From contig JACJZB010000003.1 of assembly GCA_020635815.1 (NCBI GenBank), positions 1 through 64,000 of the forward strand: a stretch of DNA of 64,000 nt, in the 5' to 3' direction. Source of the DNA: Flavobacteriales bacterium (GTDB taxonomy: Bacteria; Bacteroidota; Bacteroidia; Flavobacteriales_E; Vicingaceae). Below the pieces are notes generated by a model that was not told where the DNA came from, made no database searches, and worked only from the letters and a program-made list of their open reading frames with translations. Below, one piece after another: positions 44,901-54,703 of this stretch (the first letter of the stretch is position 1; the number at the start of each line of letters is the position of its first letter). Position numbers and translations under genes: made by a program.

Positions 44901-47900
44901 TTGGCAGTATTTCTATTACTGCTAGTTGCTTTTGGTGTTGCTACAACCAAAAGTGCCAACTTTCAAACCTATTTAATTCATCAATACCTTAATTCGTTAG
45001 CTAAAAAGTTAAAAACAACAATATCTGTAGAGTCAGTAAAAGTCTCTTTCTTTTCAGGTGTTACTTTACAAAAATTATATGTTGAAGATTTACATCAAGA
45101 TACTTTAGCTTTCATTAATCATTTAAATGTTGATTTAAGTGAGTTTTCATTTCAAGAAAAAAGGATTGTTGTTGATGAAGTAAACATTGATGAGGCATAT
45201 TTTAACCTTAAAAAATACAAACAAGATTCTACTGTAAATTTAACTTTTATCATTAATCACTTTAAGCCTAAAGATACAGCAGCAACCAAAAATGAATGGA
45301 TTTTTGAACTGGATAAAGTTAATGTGGAAAATGGAAGGTTTGACTATAATAATGAGCATGTTGCCCCATTGTTAACGGGAGTAGATTATAATCATGTGGG
45401 AATTGAGAAATTGAATTTAAAAACGAGTGGCGTTCAATTTATACCTTCAGGTGTGAATTGTAATATAGAAAAACTTAGTTTAATCGAAAAAAGTGGTTTT
45501 GAGTTAAATGACCTGAAAACGGAATTTAATATTTCTCCAAAAGGAATAGTTGCTCAGCATTTAAAAGTAAAAACCCCAAATTCAAGTATTAATGGAGACG
45601 TAACGTTTATTACCAATGAATATGCTGATTTAGCAAATTTTATTGATGATGTAAAAATTCAATCTTACTTTGAAAAAACAGCAGTCAATTTTAAAGACAT
45701 CTGTTTTTTTGCTACAGGGTTAGATTGTTTAAATAAAAAGCTTACGGTAACAGGAGAGGTTAAGGGTAGGATTAACAACCTAAAAGGTAGAAAATTAGAT
45801 GTGATAACTGATGATGGAACAATTTTTAAAGGTGATGTTAAAATTTCGGGATTACCAGATGTAGAAAATATGTTTATGCACATTAATGTTAACCAGCTAA
45901 TTACTTCTAAAAGTCAGTTGGAGCAGTTGCCGCTATTTCCATTCTGTGAGGATAATAAATTAGAATTACCATCTAACTTTAATCATTTAGGGAAAGTTTA
46001 TTTTAAAGGAAGTTTAACGGGTTTTTATTACGATTTTGTTGCTTATGGAAAATTTAAAACAGCGATAGGAACAATTAGTACAGATGTAAAACTAAATACA
46101 ATTAATAATGAAGTAAAATATGTTGGAAAGGTTGAAACTAATCATTTTCATATAGGTAAGTTCTTTGAGATACCAGAAGAAGTTGGCGAAATAACAATGA
46201 ATGTTGATGTTGATGGAGGTGGTACAGATTTAGAAAAGTTAAAAATTAAATTAAACGGGAACGTTGAACAGATTGTGATTAAAGATTATGAATACAATAA
46301 TGTTAAGGTAAAAGGAAATTTAGCGAATAAAATATTTAAAGGATTTTTAGCTGTTGAGGATGAAAATATTGATTTTGATTTTGATGGATTTGTTGATTTT
46401 AGAGAGAAGTTGCCAATTTTTAATTTTGTGTCAAATATCAATTATGCCAAGCTTCAAAAACTAAATCTAATTAAGTTAGAAAAGGATTTAAGAACTAGAC
46501 TATCAACACAGTTAACTGTTAATTTGGTAGGAAACCACATCGACAATATAGTTGGTGATATTAAGTTTAGAGATTTGAATTATATCGACATTAAGGATTC
46601 AATTTATGTAAAAGATATTGATGTTAAATCACAAAAGATAAATGAGTTAAAAAAGTTAAGTATAGTTTCTGAAATATTTGAAGGTAAAATAGAGGGAAGA
46701 TATTCGTTTAAAGAATTGCTAGGAGCAAGCACTAATAATTTGGTCAAGTTTATACCATCTCTCCATCAAGAAGATTTAAAACAAGTAAAATTATCAAACG
46801 ATTTCAATTTTGATGTAAAGATTTTAAATACAGAATTAATTTCAAAATTACTTTTGTCAGGAGTGGAGTTAGGTGATAATTCTAATTTACATGGAGCTTA
46901 TAATTCTACGACACAATCACTTTCACTAAATGCTTATTTCCCTACTGTAAATTCAGGAATTGTTAAAGTAAATAATTTAAAAATTGATGGTAAAACATCC
47001 TTAGAAACATTGTTTTTAGACGTTTTTGCAGAAAAGATATATCAAACAGATAGTGTATATATAGAAAACTTTAATACATCTTCTGTGGTTCAAAATGATT
47101 CTATTTTAACAAATATTAAATGGGCAAATAATGATATCATATCTAAAACCGAAGCGAACATTAATTTCAATACTTATTTTAGAGGGTTAAATGATTTTAC
47201 AACACACTTTTATGATTCTTATTTTATGGTTGATGATACTTTGTGGCTTGTAAATGAAAATAATAAAATAGATTACTTTAAAGAAGATACGCTAGAATTA
47301 TCAGTTCAAAGTTTAGGGTTTAAAGCCAATAATCAAAGTATATTGATAGATGGTAAAATTTCAGGAGATGAAAATGATCAAATTGATATTGCTTTGAAGC
47401 GATTTAACCTTTCTATTGTACAAAAATTTATACCAGCCAATGTAATTAATGTTAAAGGTATTGTTGATGGTGTTTTGTCAGTAAAAAAAGAGAAAGAAGA
47501 ATTAATCCTTACTTCAGATATTATGTTTAATGACTTGAACATTAATCACAGTAATTTAGGTTCTGGAGAAGTTAAATCAGTATGGAGTACAGTAGAAAAG
47601 AAATTATATGTAGATGGTCAGTTTTATAAAGGCCATTTACCTTCAATTATTTTTAATGGTAATTATTTTCCTTTTAAAGAAACAGAAAGTTTGGACTTAG
47701 TTTTGCAACTTCAACGAACAGATTTAAAAATAATTAACAACTATACTAAAAACTATATTGATAACCTCAGAGGATTGGTTACAGCTGATATAGCAATAAC
47801 AGGAACCATAAAAGAACCAGCTTTAAATGGATATGTTCAATTACAAAAAACAAGTTTTGAAGTGAATTATTTAAAAACAGGTTTTTCAACTCCTTCTTGT

Positions 47901-49325
47901 AAGATAAATGTTACCCCAGATATGATAAGTTTTGATAACGTTTGGTTTTTTGACGGTACAGGGAGAAACAAAGCAATTGCAAATGGAACAATTTTTCATG
48001 AATGGTTTAAAGATTTCAATTTTGATGTGGGGTTAGATGCCAACGACTTTTTAGCAATGAATACTGCCGAAAAAGATAATAACTTGTATTATGGAAAAGC
48101 ATTTATATCAGGTTTGATAAATATTGGAGGATATAGTAATAAGTTAAGCATCGATTTAGATGTGAAAACAGAAAAAGGAACTGTAATAAGTATTCCTCTA
48201 TCAAATAGTGATGAAATTTCTGAAAACGATTTTATCGAATTTGTAACCAATGATACAATAAAAAAAATAGAGGAAGAAATAGATTTATCTAACATCATAA
48301 TGAATTTCGATTTGGAGGCCACTCCAGATGCAGAAGTGAGACTTGTTTTTGATGAACAGATAGGAGATGTAATGAAAGCTACTGGGGAGGGAGATTTAGA
48401 ATTTAGAATTAATCAGCAAGGAGACTTTAATATTTATGGTGATTACAAAGTAAAAGATGGAGATTATCTATTTACCCTTCAAAATATAATTAATAAACGA
48501 TTTGATTTAGAGGAGGGAGGAACAATTAAATGGAATGGAGACCCTTATGACGCACAATTAAACCTTACAGCAGTTTATCGTTTGAGAGCTCGCTTATATG
48601 AGTTATTGGCAGGAGCAGAAGATAGTGCAACCGCTGCTATTTATAAAAAAAGAACGCCAGTTAATTTGAAGTTGATTATGACAAAGTCAATGTTAAACCC
48701 AGATATTGCTTTTGATATTGATTTGCCTACAGCTGATGAAACAACCAAAAGTAAGGTTAGAAGTATTTTATATGTGAGTGATCAACAAGAAAACATACAA
48801 GAGTTAAACAAACAAGTGTTTTCGTTATTGGTGTTAAACCAATTTATTCCTCCAAACGGACAAGGAGGGGGTACTTATGGAAATGTTGCAGGAACTACAT
48901 CGAGTGAGTTATTATCTAATCAAGTTAGTAATTGGTTGTCAAAAATTAGTAACGATTTCGATGTAGGTTTTAATTATCGCCCTGGAGATGAATTGTCAAG
49001 CCAGGAAGTGGAATTGGCACTTTCTACACAAATATTTAATGATCGATTAATTTTAGATGGAAACTTTGGAATGTCGGAGAATAAAAATGTTTCAACAGAG
49101 TCGCAAAATGCCAATAATATAATTGGTGATTTTTCTATGGAGTATAAGATAACAGAGGACGGGAAGTTAAGAGTAAAGGCTTTCAATACTTCTAATCAAT
49201 CTTATATTGAGCGTACAAGTAGTAATTATACACAAGGTATAGGTCTTTTTTATAGAAAGGAGTTTGATAATTTTAGTGATTTGTTTAAAAGAGGAATAAA
49301 AAATAAAAGTGGAAAACAGAAATAA
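44901..49325 (+). CDS. tamB: TamB-like translocation and assembly protein (AsmA/DUF490 family)
   Basis: 1474 residues from TTG 44901. An N-terminal membrane anchor leads to a very long repetitive beta structure (beta-taco, about 40-1300) and the conserved DUF490 C-terminus with GDLEFRINQQGDFNIYGDYKVKDGDYLFTLQN and a strand-rich end. TamB-type proteins span the periplasm and help place outer-membrane proteins or carry lipids. The start is uncertain: the TTG begins in the middle of the anchor (AVFLLLLVAFG), whereas the open frame continues upstream through KKRRIIWSLL with ATT 44868 or ATA 44886 as the only other candidates. It is divergent from tsaD; its end overlaps the HD gene by 17 bases. 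Confidence 0.85.
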   Translation: MAVFLLLLVAFGVATTKSANFQTYLIHQYLNSLAKKLKTTISVESVKVSFFSGVTLQKLYVEDLHQDTLAFINHLNVDLSEFSFQEKRIVVDEVNIDEAYFNLKKYKQDSTVNLTFIINHFKPKDTAATKNEWIFELDKVNVENGRFDYNNEHVAPLLTGVDYNHVGIEKLNLKTSGVQFIPSGVNCNIEKLSLIEKSGFELNDLKTEFNISPKGIVAQHLKVKTPNSSINGDVTFITNEYADLANFIDDVKIQSYFEKTAVNFKDICFFATGLDCLNKKLTVTGEVKGRINNLKGRKLDVITDDGTIFKGDVKISGLPDVENMFMHINVNQLITSKSQLEQLPLFPFCEDNKLELPSNFNHLGKVYFKGSLTGFYYDFVAYGKFKTAIGTISTDVKLNTINNEVKYVGKVETNHFHIGKFFEIPEEVGEITMNVDVDGGGTDLEKLKIKLNGNVEQIVIKDYEYNNVKVKGNLANKIFKGFLAVEDENIDFDFDGFVDFREKLPIFNFVSNINYAKLQKLNLIKLEKDLRTRLSTQLTVNLVGNHIDNIVGDIKFRDLNYIDIKDSIYVKDIDVKSQKINELKKLSIVSEIFEGKIEGRYSFKELLGASTNNLVKFIPSLHQEDLKQVKLSNDFNFDVKILNTELISKLLLSGVELGDNSNLHGAYNSTTQSLSLNAYFPTVNSGIVKVNNLKIDGKTSLETLFLDVFAEKIYQTDSVYIENFNTSSVVQNDSILTNIKWANNDIISKTEANINFNTYFRGLNDFTTHFYDSYFMVDDTLWLVNENNKIDYFKEDTLELSVQSLGFKANNQSILIDGKISGDENDQIDIALKRFNLSIVQKFIPANVINVKGIVDGVLSVKKEKEELILTSDIMFNDLNINHSNLGSGEVKSVWSTVEKKLYVDGQFYKGHLPSIIFNGNYFPFKETESLDLVLQLQRTDLKIINNYTKNYIDNLRGLVTADIAITGTIKEPALNGYVQLQKTSFEVNYLKTGFSTPSCKINVTPDMISFDNVWFFDGTGRNKAIANGTIFHEWFKDFNFDVGLDANDFLAMNTAEKDNNLYYGKAFISGLINIGGYSNKLSIDLDVKTEKGTVISIPLSNSDEISENDFIEFVTNDTIKKIEEEIDLSNIIMNFDLEATPDAEVRLVFDEQIGDVMKATGEGDLEFRINQQGDFNIYGDYKVKDGDYLFTLQNIINKRFDLEEGGTIKWNGDPYDAQLNLTAVYRLRARLYELLAGAEDSATAAIYKKRTPVNLKLIMTKSMLNPDIAFDIDLPTADETTKSKVRSILYVSDQQENIQELNKQVFSLLVLNQFIPPNGQGGGTYGNVAGTTSSELLSNQVSNWLSKISNDFDVGFNYRPGDELSSQEVELALSTQIFNDRLILDGNFGMSENKNVSTESQNANNIIGDFSMEYKITEDGKLRVKAFNTSNQSYIERTSSNYTQGIGLFYRKEFDNFSDLFKRGIKNKSGKQK

Positions 49326-49962
49326 TCAAATTGAACTGACAAACAAGTTTGTTAAATCTTTTCATCAAAATGAAGCTTCAGGACATGATTGGTTTCATAT
49401 TGATAGAGTTAGAAATATAGCTTTAAAAATTGCAAAAATAGAAGGTGGATACAACTTTAAAATAGAGTTAACAGCACTTTTGCATGATGTTGCTGACCAT
49501 AAGTTAAACAACGGTGATGAAAAATTAGGGCTAAAAAAAGTAGGTGATTTTTTAAAATCAATAAATATTGATGAAAGTTTAAAGGAAAGTATTCTTTATG
49601 ATATAGCTAATTTGTCTTATAAAGGGGCTAAAGTTGTTCAAAAAGAATTATCCTTAGAGGGAAAAATTGTTCAAGATGCTGATAGAATTGATGCAATAGG
49701 AGCAATAGGAATAGCCCGAACTTTTGCTTATGGTGGTAATAAAAATAGAATGATGTATGACCCATCTTGTAAACCTGAAATGCATACTGACTTTAATGCT
49801 TATAAAAATAACACGACACCAACTATTAACCACTTTTACGAAAAACTGTTATTGCTAAAAGATAGATTAAACACTAACACAGCAAAAGAAATTGCAGCAG
49901 AAAGACATCAGTATATGGAGTCCTTTTTGGAACAATTTTACAAAGAATGGGATTGTAAATAG
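49309..49962 (+). CDS. HD domain phosphohydrolase
   Basis: 217 residues. The metal-binding HD motifs are visible: His in GHDWFHIDRV, LLHDVADH and DADRIDAIGAIGIART. These belong to the YedJ/PdgH-like subgroup of small HD proteins, often predicted as nucleotide or phosphonate-type phosphohydrolases; the substrate is unknown. The start is GTG 49309, which overlaps the end of tamB by 17 bases and so implies coupling. No ATG lies upstream of the first HD motif in this frame. The protein is soluble and cytosolic. Confidence 0.82.
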   Translation: MENRNNQIELTNKFVKSFHQNEASGHDWFHIDRVRNIALKIAKIEGGYNFKIELTALLHDVADHKLNNGDEKLGLKKVGDFLKSINIDESLKESILYDIANLSYKGAKVVQKELSLEGKIVQDADRIDAIGAIGIARTFAYGGNKNRMMYDPSCKPEMHTDFNAYKNNTTPTINHFYEKLLLLKDRLNTNTAKEIAAERHQYMESFLEQFYKEWDCK

Positions 49963-50081
49963 TTGCCCCAATTTATTATCGGTTTTATAAATTGATAAAC
50001 GGTAATAAAAAATCCATTCATTTAGCTACTTTTGAAAACTTATTACAATCGGTTTTAATACTTTTGAAGCCACATAAAAAA

Positions 50082-52433
50082 ATGAAGATGAAATTGAATA
50101 AAGTAATAGTTGTAATTGTTGGATTATTGTTAACACTGAATGTTTTTTCTCAAGGTACAGTTAGAGGATTTGTTTATGATGAAAAATCAGGTGAGCCAGT
50201 AATTTTTACAAATGTATTTTTAAAAGGAACAACTATTGGTTCAGCAACAGATGTAAATGGATTTTATTCAATTACTAAAATCCCTGCGGGAAGTTATACT
50301 TTAATGGTAACTTCTTTAGGTTATGATACGGCAAAAGTTTCAATTACAATAAAAGGAAATGAAATAATTAATCAAAAGCTTTTTATCAAAGAAGGGATGA
50401 TACAAATGGAAACATTCAATCTTTCAGCTGAAAAAGGAGAAGATAAAACCGAAGTTAAAATGTCGGTAACAAAGGTTACTCCAAAAGAAATTCAATCAAT
50501 GCCATCTATAGGTGGCGACCCAGATTTAGCTCAATATATTCAAGTTTTACCTGGAGTTACCTTTACAGGGGATCAGGGTGGTCAGTTGTACATTAGAGGT
50601 GGTTCTCCAATACAAAATAAAGTATTGCTGGATGGAATGATAATATATAATCCTTTTCACTCTATTGGATTATTCTCAGTTTTTGATACCGATTTAATGC
50701 GTAATGCAGATGTTTATACGGGAGGATTTAATGCAGAATATGGAGGTAGAGTTTCTTCTATTATGGATATTACAACTAGAGATGGAAATAAAAAGAGACT
50801 AAGTGGTAAATTGTCTGCTAGTACTTTTGGTGGTAAAATATTATTAGAAGGTCCAATTAAGAAAGCAAAAGAAGTAGGAAGTGGAAGTAGTTCTTTTGTT
50901 ATTTCGGCAAAACATTCATATTTGGAGCAATCATCAAAAATGTATAAGTCTTATTTTAAAGGATTAGATTCTGAAAATGCGAGAGGAATAGATTCAACAG
51001 GGCTACCTTATGGATTTACTGATATTTATGGAAAAATTTCATTAAACGGAGATAATGGAAGTAAAGTAAATTTCTTTGGATTTAATTTTAAAGACAGAGT
51101 TAACTTTTCAGATGCCTCTAAAATTCAATGGGACTCTTACGGTGGAGGCTCTAATTTTGTATTAATTCCAGGTTCTTCAAAAACATTAATTGAAGGGGTT
51201 TTTGCTTATTCTAAATATAAAATTGATATGATTGAGGCAGATGGTAAACCAAGAACAAGTGAAGTTGGAGGTTTTAATGCAGGAATGAACTTTACTAGTT
51301 TTTCGGGGGATAATGAATTCAAATACGGATTTGAAGTATTAGGAATGAGTACCAACTATGAATTTGTTAATCCAGTAGATTTAATCATACATCAGAAGCA
51401 AAATACCACAGAAATTAGTGGTTTTATGTTGTTTAAATGGAACATTGGAAAATTAGTTTTAGAACCTAGCTTTAGAGCACAATATTATGCTTCGTTATCA
51501 GAATTCTCTCCAGAACCAAGACTAGGAATGAAATTTAACATTACCGATTGGTGGAGAGTTAAAGCAGCAGGAGGGTTTTATTCTCAGAACTTAATTAGTG
51601 CAAATTCAGATAGAGATATCGTAAACTTATTTTATGGATTTTTATCAGGCCCCGACAACCTACAATCTGAATTTACCAATCAAGATGGTAGCGTGCAAGA
51701 GGTTAAATCAAAACTTCAAAAAGCACGTCATGCAATTGCAGGTTTTGAGTTCGATTTAACAAAATCGATAACACTTAATACCGAAGGTTATTACAAGAAG
51801 TTTACACAATTAACAAATACGAATAGAAATAAAATTTATCCTGATAATAATGATTTCTCAGACGAACCAGATGTCTTAAAAAAAGATTTTATTGTTGAAA
51901 CAGGTGATGCCTATGGAGTTGACTTTAGTTTAAAATATTCTTCAACACGATTAAATGTATGGACAATTTACTCATTATCTAAAGTAACTAGATGGGATGG
52001 AGTGCAAGAATATGCCCCTGTATTTGATAGAAGACATAATGTTAATGTAGTTGTTGGGTATGTTTTTGGAAAAGATTTCAATTGGGAATTTGATGCTCGT
52101 TGGAACTTTGGTTCAGGATTCCCTTTCACACAAACACAAGCTTTCTATGAAGGCTTAGACTTTAGTTCTATTAGCCAAGACCCAACATCTTCTAATGGTA
52201 ACCTAGAAATTGCTTATGCCGAGTTAAATAAAGGTAGATTACCTTATTACCATAGATTAGATTTAACATTAAAGAGAAAATTTGTTTTGGGTAAAAACAC
52301 TGAACTTGAACTTTCAGGGAGTGTTACCAATGTTTATAATAGAGAGAATATATTTTACTTAGATAGGGTAACAAATCAAAAAGTTTACCAATTACCAATA
52401 CTACCAAGTTTTGGTATGAGCTTTACTTTTTAA
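50082..52433 (+). CDS. TonB-dependent receptor with carboxypeptidase-like N-terminal domain
   Basis: 783 residues from ATG 50082; a TTG 30 codons upstream would place non-signal sequence before the signal peptide MKMKLNKVIVVIVGLLLTLNVFSQ. Residues about 25-105 form a CarboxypepD_reg-like domain (GTVRGFVYDEKSGEPVIFTNVFLKG), then the plug domain (about 125-235, with RGGSPIQNKVLLDGMIIYNPFH) and a 22-strand barrel ending in an aromatic residue (SFTF). It imports a substrate too large for porins using TonB energy. No SusD partner is next to it, so it is not a classical polysaccharide locus, and the ligand is unknown. Confidence 0.9.
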   Translation: MKMKLNKVIVVIVGLLLTLNVFSQGTVRGFVYDEKSGEPVIFTNVFLKGTTIGSATDVNGFYSITKIPAGSYTLMVTSLGYDTAKVSITIKGNEIINQKLFIKEGMIQMETFNLSAEKGEDKTEVKMSVTKVTPKEIQSMPSIGGDPDLAQYIQVLPGVTFTGDQGGQLYIRGGSPIQNKVLLDGMIIYNPFHSIGLFSVFDTDLMRNADVYTGGFNAEYGGRVSSIMDITTRDGNKKRLSGKLSASTFGGKILLEGPIKKAKEVGSGSSSFVISAKHSYLEQSSKMYKSYFKGLDSENARGIDSTGLPYGFTDIYGKISLNGDNGSKVNFFGFNFKDRVNFSDASKIQWDSYGGGSNFVLIPGSSKTLIEGVFAYSKYKIDMIEADGKPRTSEVGGFNAGMNFTSFSGDNEFKYGFEVLGMSTNYEFVNPVDLIIHQKQNTTEISGFMLFKWNIGKLVLEPSFRAQYYASLSEFSPEPRLGMKFNITDWWRVKAAGGFYSQNLISANSDRDIVNLFYGFLSGPDNLQSEFTNQDGSVQEVKSKLQKARHAIAGFEFDLTKSITLNTEGYYKKFTQLTNTNRNKIYPDNNDFSDEPDVLKKDFIVETGDAYGVDFSLKYSSTRLNVWTIYSLSKVTRWDGVQEYAPVFDRRHNVNVVVGYVFGKDFNWEFDARWNFGSGFPFTQTQAFYEGLDFSSISQDPTSSNGNLEIAYAELNKGRLPYYHRLDLTLKRKFVLGKNTELELSGSVTNVYNRENIFYLDRVTNQKVYQLPILPSFGMSFTF

Positions 52434-52453
52434 AAACAAATAACAATACAAGG

Positions 52454-52484
52454 TTGTAATCTTATTAAAAAAAGTGTAAGTTTG
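52454..52484 (+). promoter_or_regulatory. Bacteroidota-type promoter of rplU-rpmA
   Basis: TTG at 52454-52456, 20 bases, then TAAGTTTG at 52477-52484, a full match to TTG-N17..23-TAnnTTTG. It lies 29 bases before the rplU ATG. The -7 box is followed by CAGCCG, close to the CAGACCG that follows the rpmH -7 box. Confidence 0.85.
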
Positions 52485-52512
52485 CAGCCGTTAAAAATTT
52501 AAATTAATAAAC

Positions 52513-52962
52513 ATGTACGCAATCGTTGAAATAGCAGGGCAGCAGTTTAAAGTAGAAAAAGATCAACAACTTTTTGTACATCGATTAGAAGGTAAAGAAG
52601 GTGCGAAAGTATCTTTTGATAACGTTCTTTTAATTGATAATGCAGGAAAAGTTAATGTTGGCGCCCCAGCTGTAGCAGGTGCTAGTGTATCTGCAAAGAT
52701 CCTAGAACACCTTAAAGGTGATAAAGTTACCATCTTTAAAAAGAAAAGAAGAAAAGGATATAAAGTAAAAAATGGACATCGTCAAGCTTTTACTAAAATC
52801 CAAATTGAAGGTATTTCTGAAAAAGGAGCTACTAAAAAAGCTGAACCTAAAGCAGAAGTAAAGGATGCACCTAAAGCAGAGGCTGCGGAGAAAAAAGCTC
52901 CAGCAAAAAAGCCAGCTGCAAAGAAAGCTGCACCAAAAAAAGAAACTAAAAAAGAAGATTAA
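52513..52962 (+). CDS. rplU: 50S ribosomal protein L21 with Lys/Ala-rich tail
   Basis: 149 residues. The first 103 form a normal L21 (MYAIVEIAGQQFKVEKDQ, FKKKRRKGYKVKNGHRQAFTKIQI), which binds 23S rRNA in the large subunit. The final 45 residues are an extension made almost only of Lys, Ala, Glu and Pro, with AEKKAPAKKPAAKKAAPKK, like the tail of histone H1. A similar tail is on the DUF5606 protein at 59151-59687. The gene has its own promoter and is followed by rpmA, the standard bacterial pairing. Confidence 0.96.
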   Translation: MYAIVEIAGQQFKVEKDQQLFVHRLEGKEGAKVSFDNVLLIDNAGKVNVGAPAVAGASVSAKILEHLKGDKVTIFKKKRRKGYKVKNGHRQAFTKIQIEGISEKGATKKAEPKAEVKDAPKAEAAEKKAPAKKPAAKKAAPKKETKKED

Positions 52963-53043
52963 TAAACAGGTTTAAGGTTTAAAGTTTAAGGTTTTATTTA
53001 ATAAACTTTTAATTTTTAAACCCAAACTTCAAAACTTATAGAA

Positions 53044-53307
53044 ATGGCACATAAGAAAGGAGCAGGTAGTTCGAAAAATGGTAGAGAATCACACAGTAAA
53101 CGTTTAGGCGTTAAAATATTTGGTGGTCAAGCTGCAATAGCAGGTAATATTATTGTTCGTCAAAGAGGTACTAAGCACAATCCTGGTGTAAATGTTGGTA
53201 TTGGAAAAGATCATACATTATATGCTTTAGTTGATGGAGTTGTATCTTTTAGAAAAAAGAGAGACAATAAATCCTTTGTTTCGGTAGAACCTTTTACTGA
53301 AGCTTAG
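53044..53307 (+). CDS. rpmA: 50S ribosomal protein L27
   Basis: 87 residues. MAHKKGAGSSKNGRESHSKRLGVK is the diagnostic N-terminus, whose flexible end reaches the peptidyl-transferase centre, followed by RQRGTKHNPGVNVGIGKDHTLYAL. No N-terminal extension needing cleavage (as in Firmicutes) is present. It lies 81 bases after rplU in the same operon and is closed by a strong terminator. Confidence 0.97.
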   Translation: MAHKKGAGSSKNGRESHSKRLGVKIFGGQAAIAGNIIVRQRGTKHNPGVNVGIGKDHTLYALVDGVVSFRKKRDNKSFVSVEPFTEA

Positions 53308-53326
53308 TTTATATACAAAATTGTTG

Positions 53327-53368
53327 AAACTCCTGTATCTATAAACTATAGATGCAGGAGTTTTTTTG
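53327..53368 (+). terminator. Terminator of the rplU-rpmA operon
   Basis: Long stem AAACTCCTGTATCTATA pairing with TATAGATGCAGGAGTTT (one T-G mismatch) around a short loop, then a T run. It ends within the promoter region of serS. Confidence 0.9.
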
Positions 53369-53398
53369 TTTATACCAAAGGTAGTTTTACTAAATTTG
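53366..53398 (+). promoter_or_regulatory. Candidate promoter of serS
   Basis: TTTG ending at 53368 inside the T run of the preceding terminator, 22 bases, then TAAATTTG at 53391-53398. This fits the Bacteroidota consensus at the long end of the spacing range. It lies 24 bases before the serS ATG. Confidence 0.65.
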
Positions 53399-53422
53399 TT
53401 TTATATTTAATAACATAATAAA

Positions 53423-54694
53423 ATGTTACAAACCAATTATATAAGAGAGAATAAAACGCTTATCATTGAGCGTCTTAAGAAAAGAAATTTTGATGCTGAA
53501 ACAATAATATCAAGTATTATTGAATTGGATGATAATAGAAAAAAAACGCAACATGAGTTAGATGCTTTATTGGCTGAAAGTAATCAGTTAGCAAAGCAAA
53601 TAGGAGAATTGTTTAAAACGGGTAAAGCAACTGAAGCAAATGAGCTGAAAGCTAAAACAACAGAATTAAAAGAACAATCAAACAAGTTAAAAGAAGAGCA
53701 AAATTCAATTAATGAAGAATTGTTGCAGTTGCTATATCAAGTACCTAATGTTCCTAATGAGATTGTTCCAGCAGGTAAATCTGATGCTGATAATGAAATT
53801 GTTTTTAGTGAAGGAGAAATTCCAACATTACATGATAAAGCCGTTCCACATTGGGAATTAGCCAAACAATATGATTTAATTGATTTTGAATTAGGCGTTA
53901 AAATTACTGGAGCTGGTTTCCCAGTATATAAAGGAAAAGGAGCAAGGTTACAGCGTGCATTAATTAGCTTTTTTCTTGATCAAGCAGTGGAAAATGGATA
54001 TCAAGAAATAATACCTCCATTAATGATAAATGAAGCTTCTGGATATGGAACAGGACAGTTGCCAGATAAAGAAGGACAGATGTATTATATGCAAGCAGAT
54101 GATTTGTATATGATACCAACAGCAGAGGTTCCAATCACAAACTTGTATAGAGATGTAATGTTGAAAGAAAGTGATTTGCCAATAAAAAATGTTGGTTATA
54201 CTCCTTGTTTTAGAAGAGAAGCAGGTTCTTATGGTAAAGATGTGCGTGGTTTAAATCGTTTACATCAATTTGATAAAGTTGAAATTGTACAAATTCAACA
54301 CCCAGATAAATCTTATGAAACGTTAGATGTAATGGTAAACCATGTAAAGAACTTATTAATTAAATTAGAATTACCTTATAGGGTTGCAAAACTTTGTGGA
54401 GGTGATTTAGGTTTTACTTCAGCATTAACTTTCGATATGGAGGTTTATTCTGCAGCACAAGAAAAATGGTTAGAAGTAAGTTCAATCTCTAATTTTGAAA
54501 CTTTTCAGGCAAATCGTTTAAAATGTAGGTTTAAAGATAATGACGGTAAAACACAATTAGTGCATACCCTAAATGGAAGTGCTTTGGCTTTGCCTCGTAT
54601 TTTGGCTTCATTATTAGAAAACAACCAAACTCCAGAAGGCATTAAAATTCCAAAGGCACTAATTCCTTATACTGGGTTTGATATGATTAATTAA
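53423..54694 (+). CDS. serS: Seryl-tRNA synthetase
   Basis: 423 residues, normal length. The N-terminal tRNA-binding coiled coil covers about 28-105. Class II catalytic motifs follow: motif 1 around GFPVYKGKGARLQRALISFFLDQA, motif 2 CFRREAGSYGKDVRGLNRLHQF, and motif 3 LNGSALALPRILASLLEN. It charges serine onto tRNA-Ser and also onto tRNA-Sec where present. It starts the run serS, lipoprotein, TPR protein, which are only 4 to 9 bases apart, so the two downstream genes are probably in its operon. Confidence 0.97.
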   Translation: MLQTNYIRENKTLIIERLKKRNFDAETIISSIIELDDNRKKTQHELDALLAESNQLAKQIGELFKTGKATEANELKAKTTELKEQSNKLKEEQNSINEELLQLLYQVPNVPNEIVPAGKSDADNEIVFSEGEIPTLHDKAVPHWELAKQYDLIDFELGVKITGAGFPVYKGKGARLQRALISFFLDQAVENGYQEIIPPLMINEASGYGTGQLPDKEGQMYYMQADDLYMIPTAEVPITNLYRDVMLKESDLPIKNVGYTPCFRREAGSYGKDVRGLNRLHQFDKVEIVQIQHPDKSYETLDVMVNHVKNLLIKLELPYRVAKLCGGDLGFTSALTFDMEVYSAAQEKWLEVSSISNFETFQANRLKCRFKDNDGKTQLVHTLNGSALALPRILASLLENNQTPEGIKIPKALIPYTGFDMIN

Positions 54695-54703
54695 AACAAC
54701 TGA

